NCBI GenBank assembly: GCA_027488865.1
Contig: JAIYAU010000020.1
Location: forward strand, 17,975-81,974
Direction of reading: 5' to 3'
Origin: Cytophagaceae bacterium
Lineage (GTDB): Bacteria; Bacteroidota; Bacteroidia; Cytophagales; UBA9547
DNA: 64,000 nt
Position numbers and translations under genes: made by a program. The notes beneath the pieces are model-generated. The model did no database searches. It saw only the letters and a program-made list of their open reading frames with translations, and was not told the DNA's origin. Shown piece by piece: positions 20,065 to 29,888 of this stretch. The first letter of the stretch is position 1; each line of letters begins with the position of its first letter.

Positions 20065-20934
20065 TTAAAAATTATATTTTGGATAGTGTCTGGTAAATTC
20101 TTGAGGCTCAATTATAGGATTTAATTTAAGTTTATAAAATTCATATTGTTCGTAAAGGCCCTTATCATCATATATCCGTTGTACTACGGGCAAATAATTT
20201 TCTTGGTCAATAAATAAGATGGTTCTTCGAGCATAACTTTCAGGAATAACAATATTTTGACCCTCCGATACATCGGTATAGCTATGAATATTTGTGTTAA
20301 GTTCTAAAATCATAAATTCACTTATTTTGAATTTTTTAGCTATGCTAACTAGGTCTTCCCCTTTGAGAATTTTGTAATTGATGTATCTAAAAGGCTTATA
20401 ATCAATATCAATTTTATGACAAACTCTATTATCGAAAGTTACCAAACCTTCATAAAGAAAATATTCATTAAACTTCGAACCAGATTGGTTCATGATATTT
20501 TTTATAATACCTGCTATATAATCAAAACCTAATTCATGCAGTGTGTGGTGATTGTTTTTACGTAAATGGCTGCTTTGTGGAGAAAAATTTACATTTACAT
20601 AGGGAAATCCATTAGGATTAATTAAAGCATTTCCATTATTTACTCCCTCGTGCCAAAGAACCTCAACACCTTTGTTAGGAGATTGTACATACACATATGC
20701 CTTTTTTGGATTTAATGCTAGTTTTACATCCTGTTCTCCTTTTAAAAGTTGGTTTTTAACCCGTTCCGTTTTTTTTAGAGTATAAGTTAAAGTGTTAATC
20801 TTACCTACCGATACTAACATTCTATTTATTAATTCTTTACTGCTGATTTCTTGTGAGAATAAGCTGTTTGAAAATATCAAAATGACACTTATAAGGTGCT
20901 TAATTATAAATGTTTTTCGTTTTATAAAAATCAT
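20065..20934 (-). CDS. DUF1571 protein with an inserted LysM-like module
   Basis: 289 residues, signal peptide ending near SNSLFSQ. Two halves of a DUF1571-like beta protein (NTLTYTLKKTERVKN, then VCHKIDIDY; later ILFIDQENYLPVVQRIYDDKG) are separated by YKILKGEDLVSIAKKF...LNTNIHSYTDVSEGQNIVIP at about residues 195-240, which has the LysM pattern. LysM binds peptidoglycan, so the protein is probably held at the wall. DUF1571 resembles LolA/LolB-type lipid-carrier folds; that link is family inference. It is 4 bases downstream of the DUF1801 gene. Confidence 0.7.
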   Translation of the reverse strand: MIFIKRKTFIIKHLISVILIFSNSLFSQEISSKELINRMLVSVGKINTLTYTLKKTERVKNQLLKGEQDVKLALNPKKAYVYVQSPNKGVEVLWHEGVNNGNALINPNGFPYVNVNFSPQSSHLRKNNHHTLHELGFDYIAGIIKNIMNQSGSKFNEYFLYEGLVTFDNRVCHKIDIDYKPFRYINYKILKGEDLVSIAKKFKISEFMILELNTNIHSYTDVSEGQNIVIPESYARRTILFIDQENYLPVVQRIYDDKGLYEQYEFYKLKLNPIIEPQEFTRHYPKYNF

Positions 20935-20938
20935 AAGA

Positions 20939-21379
20939 TTATTTAAGGAGGTGGGATTCGTATATATTAATCCACTCAGAAACAGTAATCTTTTGGCACA
21001 GTTCAGTTAAAAGTTGCCAAGGAATATCTTGCTCCTTTTTAAATCGAATACAGCTTTTGCCCATGTTGAGCTTGCTGGGTTGGTTATTTTTATAGGTTTG
21101 TTCAAACCAATTTAACAAATCAGGTTTACTATATAAACCCATGTGATACAGCGCAATATGGGCTTTTTGCGAAGCGATACTTATAAATGGGAGAGGGGTG
21201 CTAGGTTGCACATAATAGCCTTTAGGATATAATGAAAGTGGTACCACATAGCTTATCATGCCATTACTATAGACTTCCTCAAATCCGCTAGGTAAGTTTT
21301 TTATTAGTAGATCTCTTAACTCAGACATAGCGTGTTTTTTATCTGGAGCTAAATTTTCTATATATTCATTTACGTTCAT
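20939..21379 (-). CDS. DUF1801 (YdhG/YjbR-like) protein
   Basis: 146 residues from the ATG at 21379 (MNVNEYIENLAPDKKHAM). A longer frame to 21448 adds only a hydrophobic, non-homologous lead and would run into the promoter region of the divergent helicase gene. The pattern NLPSGFEEVYSNGMISYVVPL, then FISIASQKAHIALYHMG and LNMGKSCIRFKKEQDIPW, is that of DUF1801, a small cytoplasmic fold of unknown function. It is followed closely by the DUF1571-LysM gene. Confidence 0.8.
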   Translation of the reverse strand: MNVNEYIENLAPDKKHAMSELRDLLIKNLPSGFEEVYSNGMISYVVPLSLYPKGYYVQPSTPLPFISIASQKAHIALYHMGLYSKPDLLNWFEQTYKNNQPSKLNMGKSCIRFKKEQDIPWQLLTELCQKITVSEWINIYESHLLK

Positions 21380-21400
21380 GGGACTCAAATTTATAAAATA

Positions 21401-21434
21401 TTGTAGAAATATAATGAGAATCAACTTACCTTTG
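21401..21434 (+). promoter_or_regulatory. Promoter of the DEAD-box helicase gene
   Basis: TTG at 21401-21403, a 23-base spacer and TACCTTTG at 21427-21434, a full match to the Bacteroidota -7 element. The start codon at 21452 would leave a leader of only about 10 bases. Confidence 0.5.
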
Positions 21435-21451
21435 AAGTAAATTAACATTAA

Positions 21452-22582
21452 ATGTCGTTTAGTTCATTAGGATTAACAAAATTACTTACCGATTCACTTC
21501 TAAAAAACCAGTATACAGCGCCATTCCCTATACAAAAGCAGGTGATTCCTCTGGTTCTTAATCGTAAAGATGTATTGGCTATTGCTCCAACTGGTTCGGG
21601 TAAAACTGCTAGTTTTGCTCTACCCATGTTGCACATTTTACAAAATCCTAAACAGACAAAAGGAAGAGAAATACGTGGCTTAGTACTTGTACCTACAAGA
21701 GAGCTGGCGGTGCAGGTTGCAGAGGTCTTTATGGAATTTGCAAAAGATTTACCTTTTGTTCCTGTTACAAAGGCCGTTTATGGAGGTGTTTCCATAAATC
21801 CTCAAATGATGGCATTAAAACAAATAGATGTTTTAGTTGCTACTCCCGGTAGGTTTATTGACTTGGTAAGTAACAATGCAATTGGCTTAGAAGCTTTGGA
21901 AATACTTGTATTGGATGAAGCAGACAAGATGCTCAACCTTGGTTTTAAAGATGAGATGGATGAAATTTTTAAATTATTACCATCCAAAAGACAAAATCTA
22001 CTTTTTACTGCTACCATGGGAGAGGAGCTTACTGCGTTAAAGGATAGAGTATTAATAAGTCCTATTCAAATTAAGGTAGAGGAGGAGGTTGATAATATTG
22101 AACATATTGAACAAGTGGCCTATAAAGTTGATAATGATAAAAAGGGGCCAGTACTAAGAGGTTTAATTGTAAGCCAAAATATGAAACAGGTTCTTGTATT
22201 TGTATCAAGTACAAGAAAAGCTGACAATGTGGTAGCCAAATTGAACGCTAATAAAATTGACGCGTTAGCCATACACAGTCAAAAAAGTCAATCAGCAAGA
22301 CTAGACGCATTAACTAAATTTAAAAATGGCAGCTTGAGAGTTTTAGTAGCTACAGATTTAATGGCCAGAGGTATTGACATTATTTCTTTGCCATTTGTAA
22401 TTAATTATGAGTTACCAAGATCTCCATTAGATTATGTACATCGTATTGGCAGAACTGGTCGTGCTGGTGAAAATGGCACCGCTATTTCGTTGATCGCAAC
22501 TGAAGATGAACATCACTTTAAAGTAATACAAAAGAAGATGGGTAAGAAAGTAGAGCTTAAAAGCTTACCAGATTTGAAATAG
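21452..22582 (+). CDS. DEAD-box ATP-dependent RNA helicase
   Basis: 376 residues, a minimal two-lobe helicase with almost no C-terminal tail. Motifs in order: Q motif (PFPIQKQVIP), I (APTGSGKT), Ia (PTRELA), Ib (TPGR), II (DEAD), III (TAT, where SAT is usual), IV/V (ATDLMARGID) and VI (HRIGRTGR). RhlE-like by layout, but the basic tail of RhlE is missing. It unwinds short RNA duplexes, probably in ribosome assembly or mRNA turnover. It is divergent from DUF1801. Confidence 0.92.
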   Translation: MSFSSLGLTKLLTDSLLKNQYTAPFPIQKQVIPLVLNRKDVLAIAPTGSGKTASFALPMLHILQNPKQTKGREIRGLVLVPTRELAVQVAEVFMEFAKDLPFVPVTKAVYGGVSINPQMMALKQIDVLVATPGRFIDLVSNNAIGLEALEILVLDEADKMLNLGFKDEMDEIFKLLPSKRQNLLFTATMGEELTALKDRVLISPIQIKVEEEVDNIEHIEQVAYKVDNDKKGPVLRGLIVSQNMKQVLVFVSSTRKADNVVAKLNANKIDALAIHSQKSQSARLDALTKFKNGSLRVLVATDLMARGIDIISLPFVINYELPRSPLDYVHRIGRTGRAGENGTAISLIATEDEHHFKVIQKKMGKKVELKSLPDLK

Positions 22583-22681
22583 GAATATTTGTTTTAATTT
22601 ATTCTATTTAACATAATATAAATTATAAAACAAAACGATTAGCATGTTTTTTCACATTTCTGTCATTAATATCCATTATAT

Positions 22682-24100
22682 TTATTTTGCTACAAATGAT
22701 ATTTGAAAGGTTGTACCGACACCCAATTCACTTTTAGCTGTGATACTACCTCCCATGGATTCGATTTGGTTTTTAGTAATATATAGTCCTATGCCTTTAG
22801 CATCTTTATTGGTATGGAATGTATTGTTTAGGCCAAATAATTTTTTTCCATTCTTTTTAAGGTCCATACCTAAACCGTTATCTTTACACGTTAATACAAC
22901 ATAATTGCCTGATTTATAAGTTTCAAAAACAATCTCAGGATTACGATCAGGATGTTTATATTTTAAGGCATTTGTAAGCAGATTAAGAAAAATACTTTCA
23001 AGGTAAATTTTAGGGTAATTTATTTTATCCATTTCAAATTTATAAGATACAGAGGCATTTTTATCAGCTATTTCCGCTTGTATCGATGACATTACATGGA
23101 GTAGTTGCTGCTCAAAAAATACAACTTCCAATTCCTTTTTAAAATTTTTCTTTAATTTAATAGTTTCTATGAGGTCATTAACAGTAACAGATAGTCGTAA
23201 AGAAACTGTTTTTATTTTATCAAAAATCTCTTGTTTCATTTCAACATTTGATTCTTTTTCAAACATTTCAACCAGCGAGTTAATGTTGGTTACTGGCGAT
23301 CGTAAATTGTGCGAAGTTATATTGGCAAAGTCTTGAAGTTGCATATTTTGATACAACAACTGTTCTGAAATAACCTCCAATTCATGAATAATTTTTTTTT
23401 GGCTTTTTTCTATTTGTTTTTGGGATGTAATATCTTTAATGATAGACAGCACGGAATTAGTTTCATTTTTTGCATCTTTCAATGGCACTATTGTGTGCTG
23501 AAAAAACAAGGAAGGATCATACCAACCTGTTGATTCATAATTAATTATATCCCCTGTACCTAGACTTCTTCTAATATTTTCATAATATTCGATTTCTCCG
23601 GGTTGGTTAGTTCCTAGTTCTTCAGCCCGTTTGCCAATAAAAAATTCACGGGGCATATTGCTGTATTTACAAATGGCGTCATTTACAAATTCAATTTCTA
23701 AATTAGTGTTGATGAGGGAAATCATGTCAGGGTTATTATTAACCAAAGTTCTAAAAAGAGCTTCTCGCTCTCTTGCTGACAATAGAATATTATCTATATC
23801 CTTAGCGGACTTTTCTAATTGTTTAGGTGTTTTTATCAATAAAATTTCATTTATATTATAGATAAAATAAGCTACTATTATTATTAAAATTATAGAAGAG
23901 GCAATCCTAATATAATCGTAGATGGTTTCAGAATAGGTATGAGAAATATTAGAAATACTAAATAGTATAATAAGCAATACAAGCAGGCCAAAAATGGTTT
24001 TAAATGGAAAGTCAGGTTTTTTAAAAAAAACGTATCCTACCACTATCGTAATGGCTAAGAGTGCACAAATACATATATAGTTTATAAGATTTTCTAACAT
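22682..24100 (-). CDS. Membrane PAS-domain sensor histidine kinase
   Basis: 472 residues from the ATG at 24100 (MLENLINYICICALLAI); the frame opens 13 codons earlier, but that lead is charged and unlike a membrane start. There are three hydrophobic segments within residues 1-95, then a PAS domain (about 110-230, NNNPDMISLINTNLEIEFVND) with a PAC-like end. The DHp helix has ITSHNLRSPVTN with His264 as acceptor. HATPase boxes: FLNLLTNALKYKHP (N), DNGLGMD (G1) and GIGLYITKNQIE (G2). No response regulator gene is adjacent, so its partner lies elsewhere. Confidence 0.9.
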   Translation of the reverse strand: MLENLINYICICALLAITIVVGYVFFKKPDFPFKTIFGLLVLLIILFSISNISHTYSETIYDYIRIASSIILIIIVAYFIYNINEILLIKTPKQLEKSAKDIDNILLSAREREALFRTLVNNNPDMISLINTNLEIEFVNDAICKYSNMPREFFIGKRAEELGTNQPGEIEYYENIRRSLGTGDIINYESTGWYDPSLFFQHTIVPLKDAKNETNSVLSIIKDITSQKQIEKSQKKIIHELEVISEQLLYQNMQLQDFANITSHNLRSPVTNINSLVEMFEKESNVEMKQEIFDKIKTVSLRLSVTVNDLIETIKLKKNFKKELEVVFFEQQLLHVMSSIQAEIADKNASVSYKFEMDKINYPKIYLESIFLNLLTNALKYKHPDRNPEIVFETYKSGNYVVLTCKDNGLGMDLKKNGKKLFGLNNTFHTNKDAKGIGLYITKNQIESMGGSITAKSELGVGTTFQISFVAK

Positions 24101-24359
24101 CGCTCGACCTACTTTTAGAAGTAAAACAATATTTCTCAAAAATATTCAAAAAAAAAATGATAAAAATATTATTCAAAGTTAAACTTTAGCTAAAATATAT
24201 TATGAACAATAAGTAGATATAAATTACATCATAATTAATTGTAAATAATCAATTAAAACGAAAATGGATTGATTTATCGATAATTTTTTAATAAAATTAA
24301 CTAATTTATTACATCATGGGTTGGTTTTTACACAATTTAGTTGCTGATTTAACGTTGAC

Positions 24360-26588
24360 CTATTTAAACATCCCTTTTAATTGTTTCAATTTTTCTTGTA
24401 AATCGCCTTGTTCTGGTTCTTTTGTAGTATTATTCTTTTTATTTTCGACTGACTTACCAGTTCCTCCTTTCATAGAAAGGGATATACGTTTTCTTGAAGC
24501 ATCTACCTCTAATACAGTAACTTCCACCTTTTGTTGTACTTTAAGGATTTCAGAAGGATTGGTGATGAACTTATCAGTAATTTGACTAATGTGTACCAAT
24601 CCATCTTGATGTACCCCGATGTCAACAAAAGCGCCAAAATTGGTAACATTTGTAACTATTCCTGGTAGTTTCATACCAATTCTTAGGTCTTCAATTTTAT
24701 TAACTCCTTCTTGAAAACTAAATGCCTCAAACTTTTCCCTTGGATCGCGACCTGGTTTTGCCAATTCTTTAAGGATATCGTTAAGTGTGGGTAATCCAAT
24801 ATGGTCAGTTACGTAACTTTGCAATTTTAACCTTTTGCGAAGTTCTTCACTTTTCATTAATTCTATCACTGAACAATTTAAATCCTTGGCCATTTTTTCA
24901 ACAATATGGTAGCTTTCTGGATGTACAGCACTCGCTTCTAGTGGATTAGCAGAAGATCGTATTCTTAAAAAACCTGCTGCTTGTTCAAATGCCTTATCTC
25001 CTAGCCTTGGTACTTTTTTCAAGGCCTCGCGGGAAGCAAAAGGCCCATTTTCGTTTCTGTATTCTACTATTTTTTGCGCTAATGACTCCCCTAAGCCAGA
25101 CACATATGTAAGTAGCTGTTTACTAGCTGTATTAAGTTCAACTCCAACTGCATTTACTGAGCTAATTACCACATCGTCAAGTGATTGTTGTAATTTAGCT
25201 TGGTCTACATCGTGTTGGTACTGCCCTACTCCTATCGATTTTGGGTCTATCTTTACCAATTCAGCTAAAGGATCCATCAATCGTCTTCCTATGGAAACAG
25301 CGCCACGAACGGTAAGATCTTGATCTGGAAATTCTTCTCTTGCCACCTCCGATGCTGAGTAAATGGAAGCACCACTTTCATTTACCATTACTACTTGAAT
25401 ATTGGACAGTTGAAGCCCTTTTACAAAATCTTCAGTTTCTCTTCCTGCGGTGCCATTGCCTATTGAAATTGCCTGAACACTATATTTTTCACACAGGTTT
25501 TTAATTATTGCACTAGCTTGTGCTGTATTTTTCTGTGGTTCATGAGGATAGATCACGTTGTTTTCTAGTAGTTTGCCTTGTTTATCCAGCACTACCACTT
25601 TACAACCACTTCTAAATCCAGGATCGAGGGCCAATACGGTCAATTGACCAAGTGGAGAGGCCATTAATAGTTGCCATGCATTGTCAGCAAATACCTTAAT
25701 CGCTTCTTCATCAGCCTTCATTTTGGTCTGCATCCTAATATCCGTTTCAATTGAAGGACGAAGCAATCTTTTGTAACTATCTATAATTGATAACCTTACT
25801 TGTGCGGAGGCATCATTATTTCCCCTTACAAATAGTTGGTTTAAAACATTGTTTGCGTCCTCTTCATCTGGTAGGGCGTCTAAAGACAACAGTAATTCTT
25901 TTTCACCCCTACGCATGGCCAAAATTCGGTGTGAAGGCGCTTTATTAATCGGCTCCGACCAGTCAAAATAATCGCGATATTTTTGTGCCTCAACCTCCTT
26001 ACCTGGTATAACTTTACAAGTAAATTTGCCAGATTCATGAAATAATGTTCGCATTTTGGCTCTTGCTTCAATATTTTCACTAATCCATTCAGCCATGATG
26101 TCCCTAGCTCCTGCCAACGCTTCTTCTGTGCTAGTAACCCCCTTTTCTTCATTCACAAATCCAACAGCTTCGTTTTCAATATTAAAATTAGATTGTTCGA
26201 AAAGTTTAGTTGCAAGAGGTTCGAGCCCCTTTTCTCTTGCTACAGAAGCCCGTGTCTTACGTTTTGGTTTATATGGTAGGTAAATATCTTCTAGTTCGGT
26301 TATAGTAGTAGCTTCATTGAGTTTAGACTCCAGCTCTTGAGTCAGTTTCCCTTGATCTTGGATAGATTTTAAAATACTTTCTCTTCTTTTATCTAACTCC
26401 CTTAACTGGTTTATTCTGTCACGGATGGCTGCCACCTCTACCTCATCTAAACTACCAGTTAGCTCTTTTCTATACCGAGAAATAAAGGGAACTGTAGCAC
26501 CACTATCAAGTAGTTCCACGGTAGCAGCCACTTGTTTTGCACTTAAATTTAGCTCTTTGGCAATGTGTATTTGATGGTTATTAAACAT
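24360..26588 (-). CDS. tex: Tex-type S1 RNA-binding transcription accessory protein
   Basis: 742 residues. It begins with the Tex helical domain (ELNLSAKQVAATVELLDSGATVPFISRYRKE). Next come the YqgF-like domain (LALDPGFRSGCKVVVLD, ISIGNGTAGRETE), helix-hairpin-helix segments (YVSGLGESLAQKIVEYR) and a C-terminal S1 domain (GIVTNVTNFGAFVDIGVHQDGLVHISQ). It binds RNA and acts in transcription and RNA quality control. The gene is monocistronic. Confidence 0.94.
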   Translation of the reverse strand: MFNNHQIHIAKELNLSAKQVAATVELLDSGATVPFISRYRKELTGSLDEVEVAAIRDRINQLRELDKRRESILKSIQDQGKLTQELESKLNEATTITELEDIYLPYKPKRKTRASVAREKGLEPLATKLFEQSNFNIENEAVGFVNEEKGVTSTEEALAGARDIMAEWISENIEARAKMRTLFHESGKFTCKVIPGKEVEAQKYRDYFDWSEPINKAPSHRILAMRRGEKELLLSLDALPDEEDANNVLNQLFVRGNNDASAQVRLSIIDSYKRLLRPSIETDIRMQTKMKADEEAIKVFADNAWQLLMASPLGQLTVLALDPGFRSGCKVVVLDKQGKLLENNVIYPHEPQKNTAQASAIIKNLCEKYSVQAISIGNGTAGRETEDFVKGLQLSNIQVVMVNESGASIYSASEVAREEFPDQDLTVRGAVSIGRRLMDPLAELVKIDPKSIGVGQYQHDVDQAKLQQSLDDVVISSVNAVGVELNTASKQLLTYVSGLGESLAQKIVEYRNENGPFASREALKKVPRLGDKAFEQAAGFLRIRSSANPLEASAVHPESYHIVEKMAKDLNCSVIELMKSEELRKRLKLQSYVTDHIGLPTLNDILKELAKPGRDPREKFEAFSFQEGVNKIEDLRIGMKLPGIVTNVTNFGAFVDIGVHQDGLVHISQITDKFITNPSEILKVQQKVEVTVLEVDASRKRISLSMKGGTGKSVENKKNNTTKEPEQGDLQEKLKQLKGMFK

Positions 26589-26704
26589 ATTTGAGGAATA
26601 AATACAACCAAAGTAGATTTTAATTATTTAATTATAAGTAATTGATATTAAAATACTTATATACAAATAATAAAATAATACTTTTAAAGTAAAGGTTTAT
26701 GTGA

Positions 26705-28036
26705 TTATTTTAGAAGATTTGATATTGCACTGTCTTTTTTATCAAAACAAAAAGATGCTAATACTGCATTCATCTCGTTTTTAATCTCTACAAGCCGGAG
26801 ATTTCCGATACTACCTTCGTGGGTGTGATTGATATTAAAATTGGGATTAAACTCTCCCTTGTTAATCTCCTCTCCTACTCGTTTATAGGCATCCCTAAAA
26901 GGTACGCCCTGTAGTACAAGTTCATTTACACGTTCTACACTAAAAATATACTTATATTTCTCATCCTCAACGATGTGCTCTTTGACATTTATTTGTTTGA
27001 GTGCATAATGTGCAATTTGCAAACAACCAATTAGTTCATCAAAAGCAGGTATAAAACTTTCTTTAATTATTTGCATATCTCTGTGATAACCAGATGGTAA
27101 GTTAGAGGTAATTAAAGTAATTTCATTAGGTAAAGCTTTTATCTTGTTACATTTAGCTCTTGTAAGCTCAAATACGTCTGGATTCTTTTTATGTGGCATT
27201 ATGCTAGAACCCGTAGTTAGTTCTTCTGGAAAAGAAATAAATGAAAAATTCTGACTCAAATAAAGGGTAATATCCATGCTTAATCTTGATAAGGTTGTAG
27301 CAATGGATGCCAATGCGGCACTCACAATTTGTTCAGTCTTACCGCGTCCCATTTGTGCATATACAACGTTATTATTAAGATTCTCAAATCCCAGTAAGTT
27401 GGTAGTAAGTGTTCTATTTAGTGGAAATGATGAGCCATATCCTGCGCCTGAGCCAAGTGGATTTTTATTGCTTATTCTATATGCGGCTTGCAATTGGATC
27501 ATGTCATCTACCAAACTTTCAGCGTAAGCACCAAACCACAATCCAAAAGAAGAGGGCATGGCTATTTGCAAATGTGTGTAACCAGGCAAAAGGTAATTTT
27601 TATATTTATCACTTTGGGCAATAAGCAATTCGAACAATTGAGTAGCTGCAATAACCGTGTCATGGATTCTTTGTCTAGTATACAGCTTTAGGTCAACCAA
27701 TACTTGGTCGTTTCGAGACCTACCACTGTGAATTTTTTTACCCAAATCTCCTAATCTTTCTGTAAGAATCATCTCAACTTGAGAATGCACATCTTCCACA
27801 CCATCGATGATCTGAAAATTACCGTTTTTAATATCTTTATATATGTTTTTAAGCTCTTTATGAATGAGAGGTAACTCCTCGTTAGGGATAAGGCCTATGG
27901 ACGCCAACATATGGGTATGGGCAATAGATCCCAACACATCAAACTCTGCGAGAAACATGTCCATATCACGATCTTTACCTACTGTAAACTTTTCAATTTC
28001 TTTGTTTACATTGGTATCTTTTTGCCAAAGTTTCAT
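26705..28036 (-). CDS. argH: Argininosuccinate lyase
   Basis: 443 residues. The superfamily signature TGSSIMPHKKNPD places the catalytic Ser at about 277-278. The N-terminal segment VEDVHSQVEMIL...GKKIHSGRSRNDQV (residues about 80-110) is the usual substrate-binding region. It splits argininosuccinate into arginine and fumarate. A promoter of good quality lies immediately upstream. No other arginine genes are in the window. Confidence 0.95.
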   Translation of the reverse strand: MKLWQKDTNVNKEIEKFTVGKDRDMDMFLAEFDVLGSIAHTHMLASIGLIPNEELPLIHKELKNIYKDIKNGNFQIIDGVEDVHSQVEMILTERLGDLGKKIHSGRSRNDQVLVDLKLYTRQRIHDTVIAATQLFELLIAQSDKYKNYLLPGYTHLQIAMPSSFGLWFGAYAESLVDDMIQLQAAYRISNKNPLGSGAGYGSSFPLNRTLTTNLLGFENLNNNVVYAQMGRGKTEQIVSAALASIATTLSRLSMDITLYLSQNFSFISFPEELTTGSSIMPHKKNPDVFELTRAKCNKIKALPNEITLITSNLPSGYHRDMQIIKESFIPAFDELIGCLQIAHYALKQINVKEHIVEDEKYKYIFSVERVNELVLQGVPFRDAYKRVGEEINKGEFNPNFNINHTHEGSIGNLRLVEIKNEMNAVLASFCFDKKDSAISNLLK

Positions 28037-28070
28037 GAGTTTAAATTTAAATAGCTTCTGATAAATATTT

Positions 28071-28100
28071 CAAAATTAGAAAAAGAGAATGGAAGGCCAA
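28071..28100 (-). promoter_or_regulatory. Promoter of argH
   Basis: On the minus strand: TTG (28100-28098), exactly 19 bases, then TAATTTTG (28078-28071), a complete match to the Bacteroidota -33/-7 consensus. The start codon is 35 bases downstream. Confidence 0.65.
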
Positions 28101-28132
28101 CTATACACAAAAATATTTATTGGTTGTTAGGT

Positions 28133-29008
28133 CTATTTTTTTCGCACCTTAAATAGTCTTACGAGTTTTGGAACAAAATCCTCGTGTGTAAAGATTTGAA
28201 TATAACTCGCTTTGTTTTTTTTGCAAATATCTTCTAATTGAATTTTATTTGTCTTAAACTGAGCACCAATTTGTTGTCTAAACTTGTTGGAAGAGGTATT
28301 AATCCAAACTGTTTTGTTATTTTCTTTGTCAAAAATTGGAATAATTCCCAATTTAGGCAGTATGGTTTCTCTCCTATCTGATAAATGAATAACTACTAAA
28401 TCGTGTTTACGAGCTAATGCCTTTAAGCTATTTTCATATTGGGTATCTATAAAGTCTGATATTAAAATTACCACACTTCGTTTTTTAAGAATTCCTAGTG
28501 TTGACAATATGGCTTGATTGATGTCTGTTTTTCTAGAAATTGGAATCAACTTAAATATTGTAGTAATAATATTGTAAGCATGCTGAATACCTTTGTCTGA
28601 CCTAATGTATTTCTCTTTTTGATTACTATAACATAAAATTCCCACGCTGCTATCCTCTTTTATAGCTGAAAGAAGCAAAACGCCACAAATTTCCTTGGCT
28701 ATATCAATCTTTTTAATGTTGTCCTTACCAATATCTTGTGATGCGCTTACATCCAAAATAAAAAAAACTGTTTGATCTTTTTCTTCTTTAAAGGTATTTA
28801 CATAGGTATCATGACCTTTTGCACTAGCTGTCCAATTAATTGTGCGAACGTCATCACCATATTGATAAGACCGCACATCGTCAAATTCTAGGCCTGAACC
28901 TTTAAAAACAGAATGAAAATCGCCATGCATTTGTGTATTTACAGCTTTTCTTATGCGAATTTCATACTTTCGTAATTTTTTTAATAAATCTTTTAACGAA
29001 ACCATCAT
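28133..29008 (-). CDS. DUF58 (vWA-like) protein, orphan of the MoxR/Bat cluster
   Basis: 291 residues, no signal peptide. LEFDDVRSYQYGDDVRTINWTASAKG (two stretches, residues about 40-65) is the DUF58 signature, followed by a von Willebrand A-like fold with a metal-site motif ILDVSASQD. DUF58 proteins usually sit between a MoxR ATPase and BatA/BatB membrane proteins. None of those is next to this gene, so partners must be elsewhere. A TATATTTG sequence at 29020-29013 ends only five bases before the first ATG, so its role as promoter is unclear. Confidence 0.88.
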   Translation of the reverse strand: MMVSLKDLLKKLRKYEIRIRKAVNTQMHGDFHSVFKGSGLEFDDVRSYQYGDDVRTINWTASAKGHDTYVNTFKEEKDQTVFFILDVSASQDIGKDNIKKIDIAKEICGVLLLSAIKEDSSVGILCYSNQKEKYIRSDKGIQHAYNIITTIFKLIPISRKTDINQAILSTLGILKKRSVVILISDFIDTQYENSLKALARKHDLVVIHLSDRRETILPKLGIIPIFDKENNKTVWINTSSNKFRQQIGAQFKTNKIQLEDICKKNKASYIQIFTHEDFVPKLVRLFKVRKK

Positions 29009-29156
29009 TTCACAAATATAAAAAAATTGAATAGTACTTCTTCATTATACATTCACATAAATAATTAAATTTTGAAAGCTTAACCTCTAAGTTTAAATTG
29101 TAATTTCAACTTTTTATATTTACATTATAATCTAACAATAAAAATAAATTTCACAT

Positions 29157-29789
29157 ATGGGATGGAAAACCTCTTTAATCATTATAACAAGTACACCTGA
29201 AATTGAGGATCAAAGACTCTTAAATATACTTGGTCTAAAAGGATCAACACCAAAGTCCGATATCGTATTTGAAGATACAACTGGATTCCATACCGATAAG
29301 GTTTCTATTGGGCGTTATAATGGTAATTTGATTATTTGTGAATGGTCAATTCCAGAAAAGGTTATCCAAAATAACCAAACAGATATTGAAAGAATTTTAA
29401 TGGATAGCTTCCCTTATAGTGAAATTTGCTTCATACAATTGGTAAGTACTGTTAATTTTTGGGGTTATAAATTGATTGACAACGGAAAGGTACTTAGACA
29501 CAGAGCGGGAGATGGACAAAGAAATGGAACATATTTTGACATTGGAGAACCTTTAGCACAAGAAAAAGAGTTGTTGGCAAAATCTTATTTTGATGAAGCT
29601 GGCAATAGATTGTACATATTTGAAGATGACCCTAATGAAATTTATACAGAAGACCAAGTTGGGGAAGAATTTGTATTTAAATTATGCGCTAGATATCTTG
29701 GACTGCCATTAGATGAAGATGACGAATTTTTATATGGTATAAAATTTAGTTGTTATCAAAAGAGGTCTTGGTGGCAATTCTGGAAATAA
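29157..29789 (+). CDS. Hypothetical cytoplasmic protein
   Basis: 210 residues, acidic, no signal peptide or membrane segment. It begins MGWKTSLIIITSTPEIEDQ, has a central FIQLVSTVNFWGYKLIDNGK and ends with the strongly aromatic KRSWWQFWK. The opening resembles that of some DUF6928-type proteins (MGxKT start), but this is only a faint likeness. Stand-alone gene facing the end of the FecCD gene. Function unknown. Confidence 0.55.
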   Translation: MGWKTSLIIITSTPEIEDQRLLNILGLKGSTPKSDIVFEDTTGFHTDKVSIGRYNGNLIICEWSIPEKVIQNNQTDIERILMDSFPYSEICFIQLVSTVNFWGYKLIDNGKVLRHRAGDGQRNGTYFDIGEPLAQEKELLAKSYFDEAGNRLYIFEDDPNEIYTEDQVGEEFVFKLCARYLGLPLDEDDEFLYGIKFSCYQKRSWWQFWK

Positions 29790-29888
29790 ACAATACTCAA
29801 CGCTTGATTTAACTTTAATTCAGTCATAATATTTATCCACAATAGTTTATTGGTTAATGGTCAAAACAAAATTAATGAAGAAAATTGT

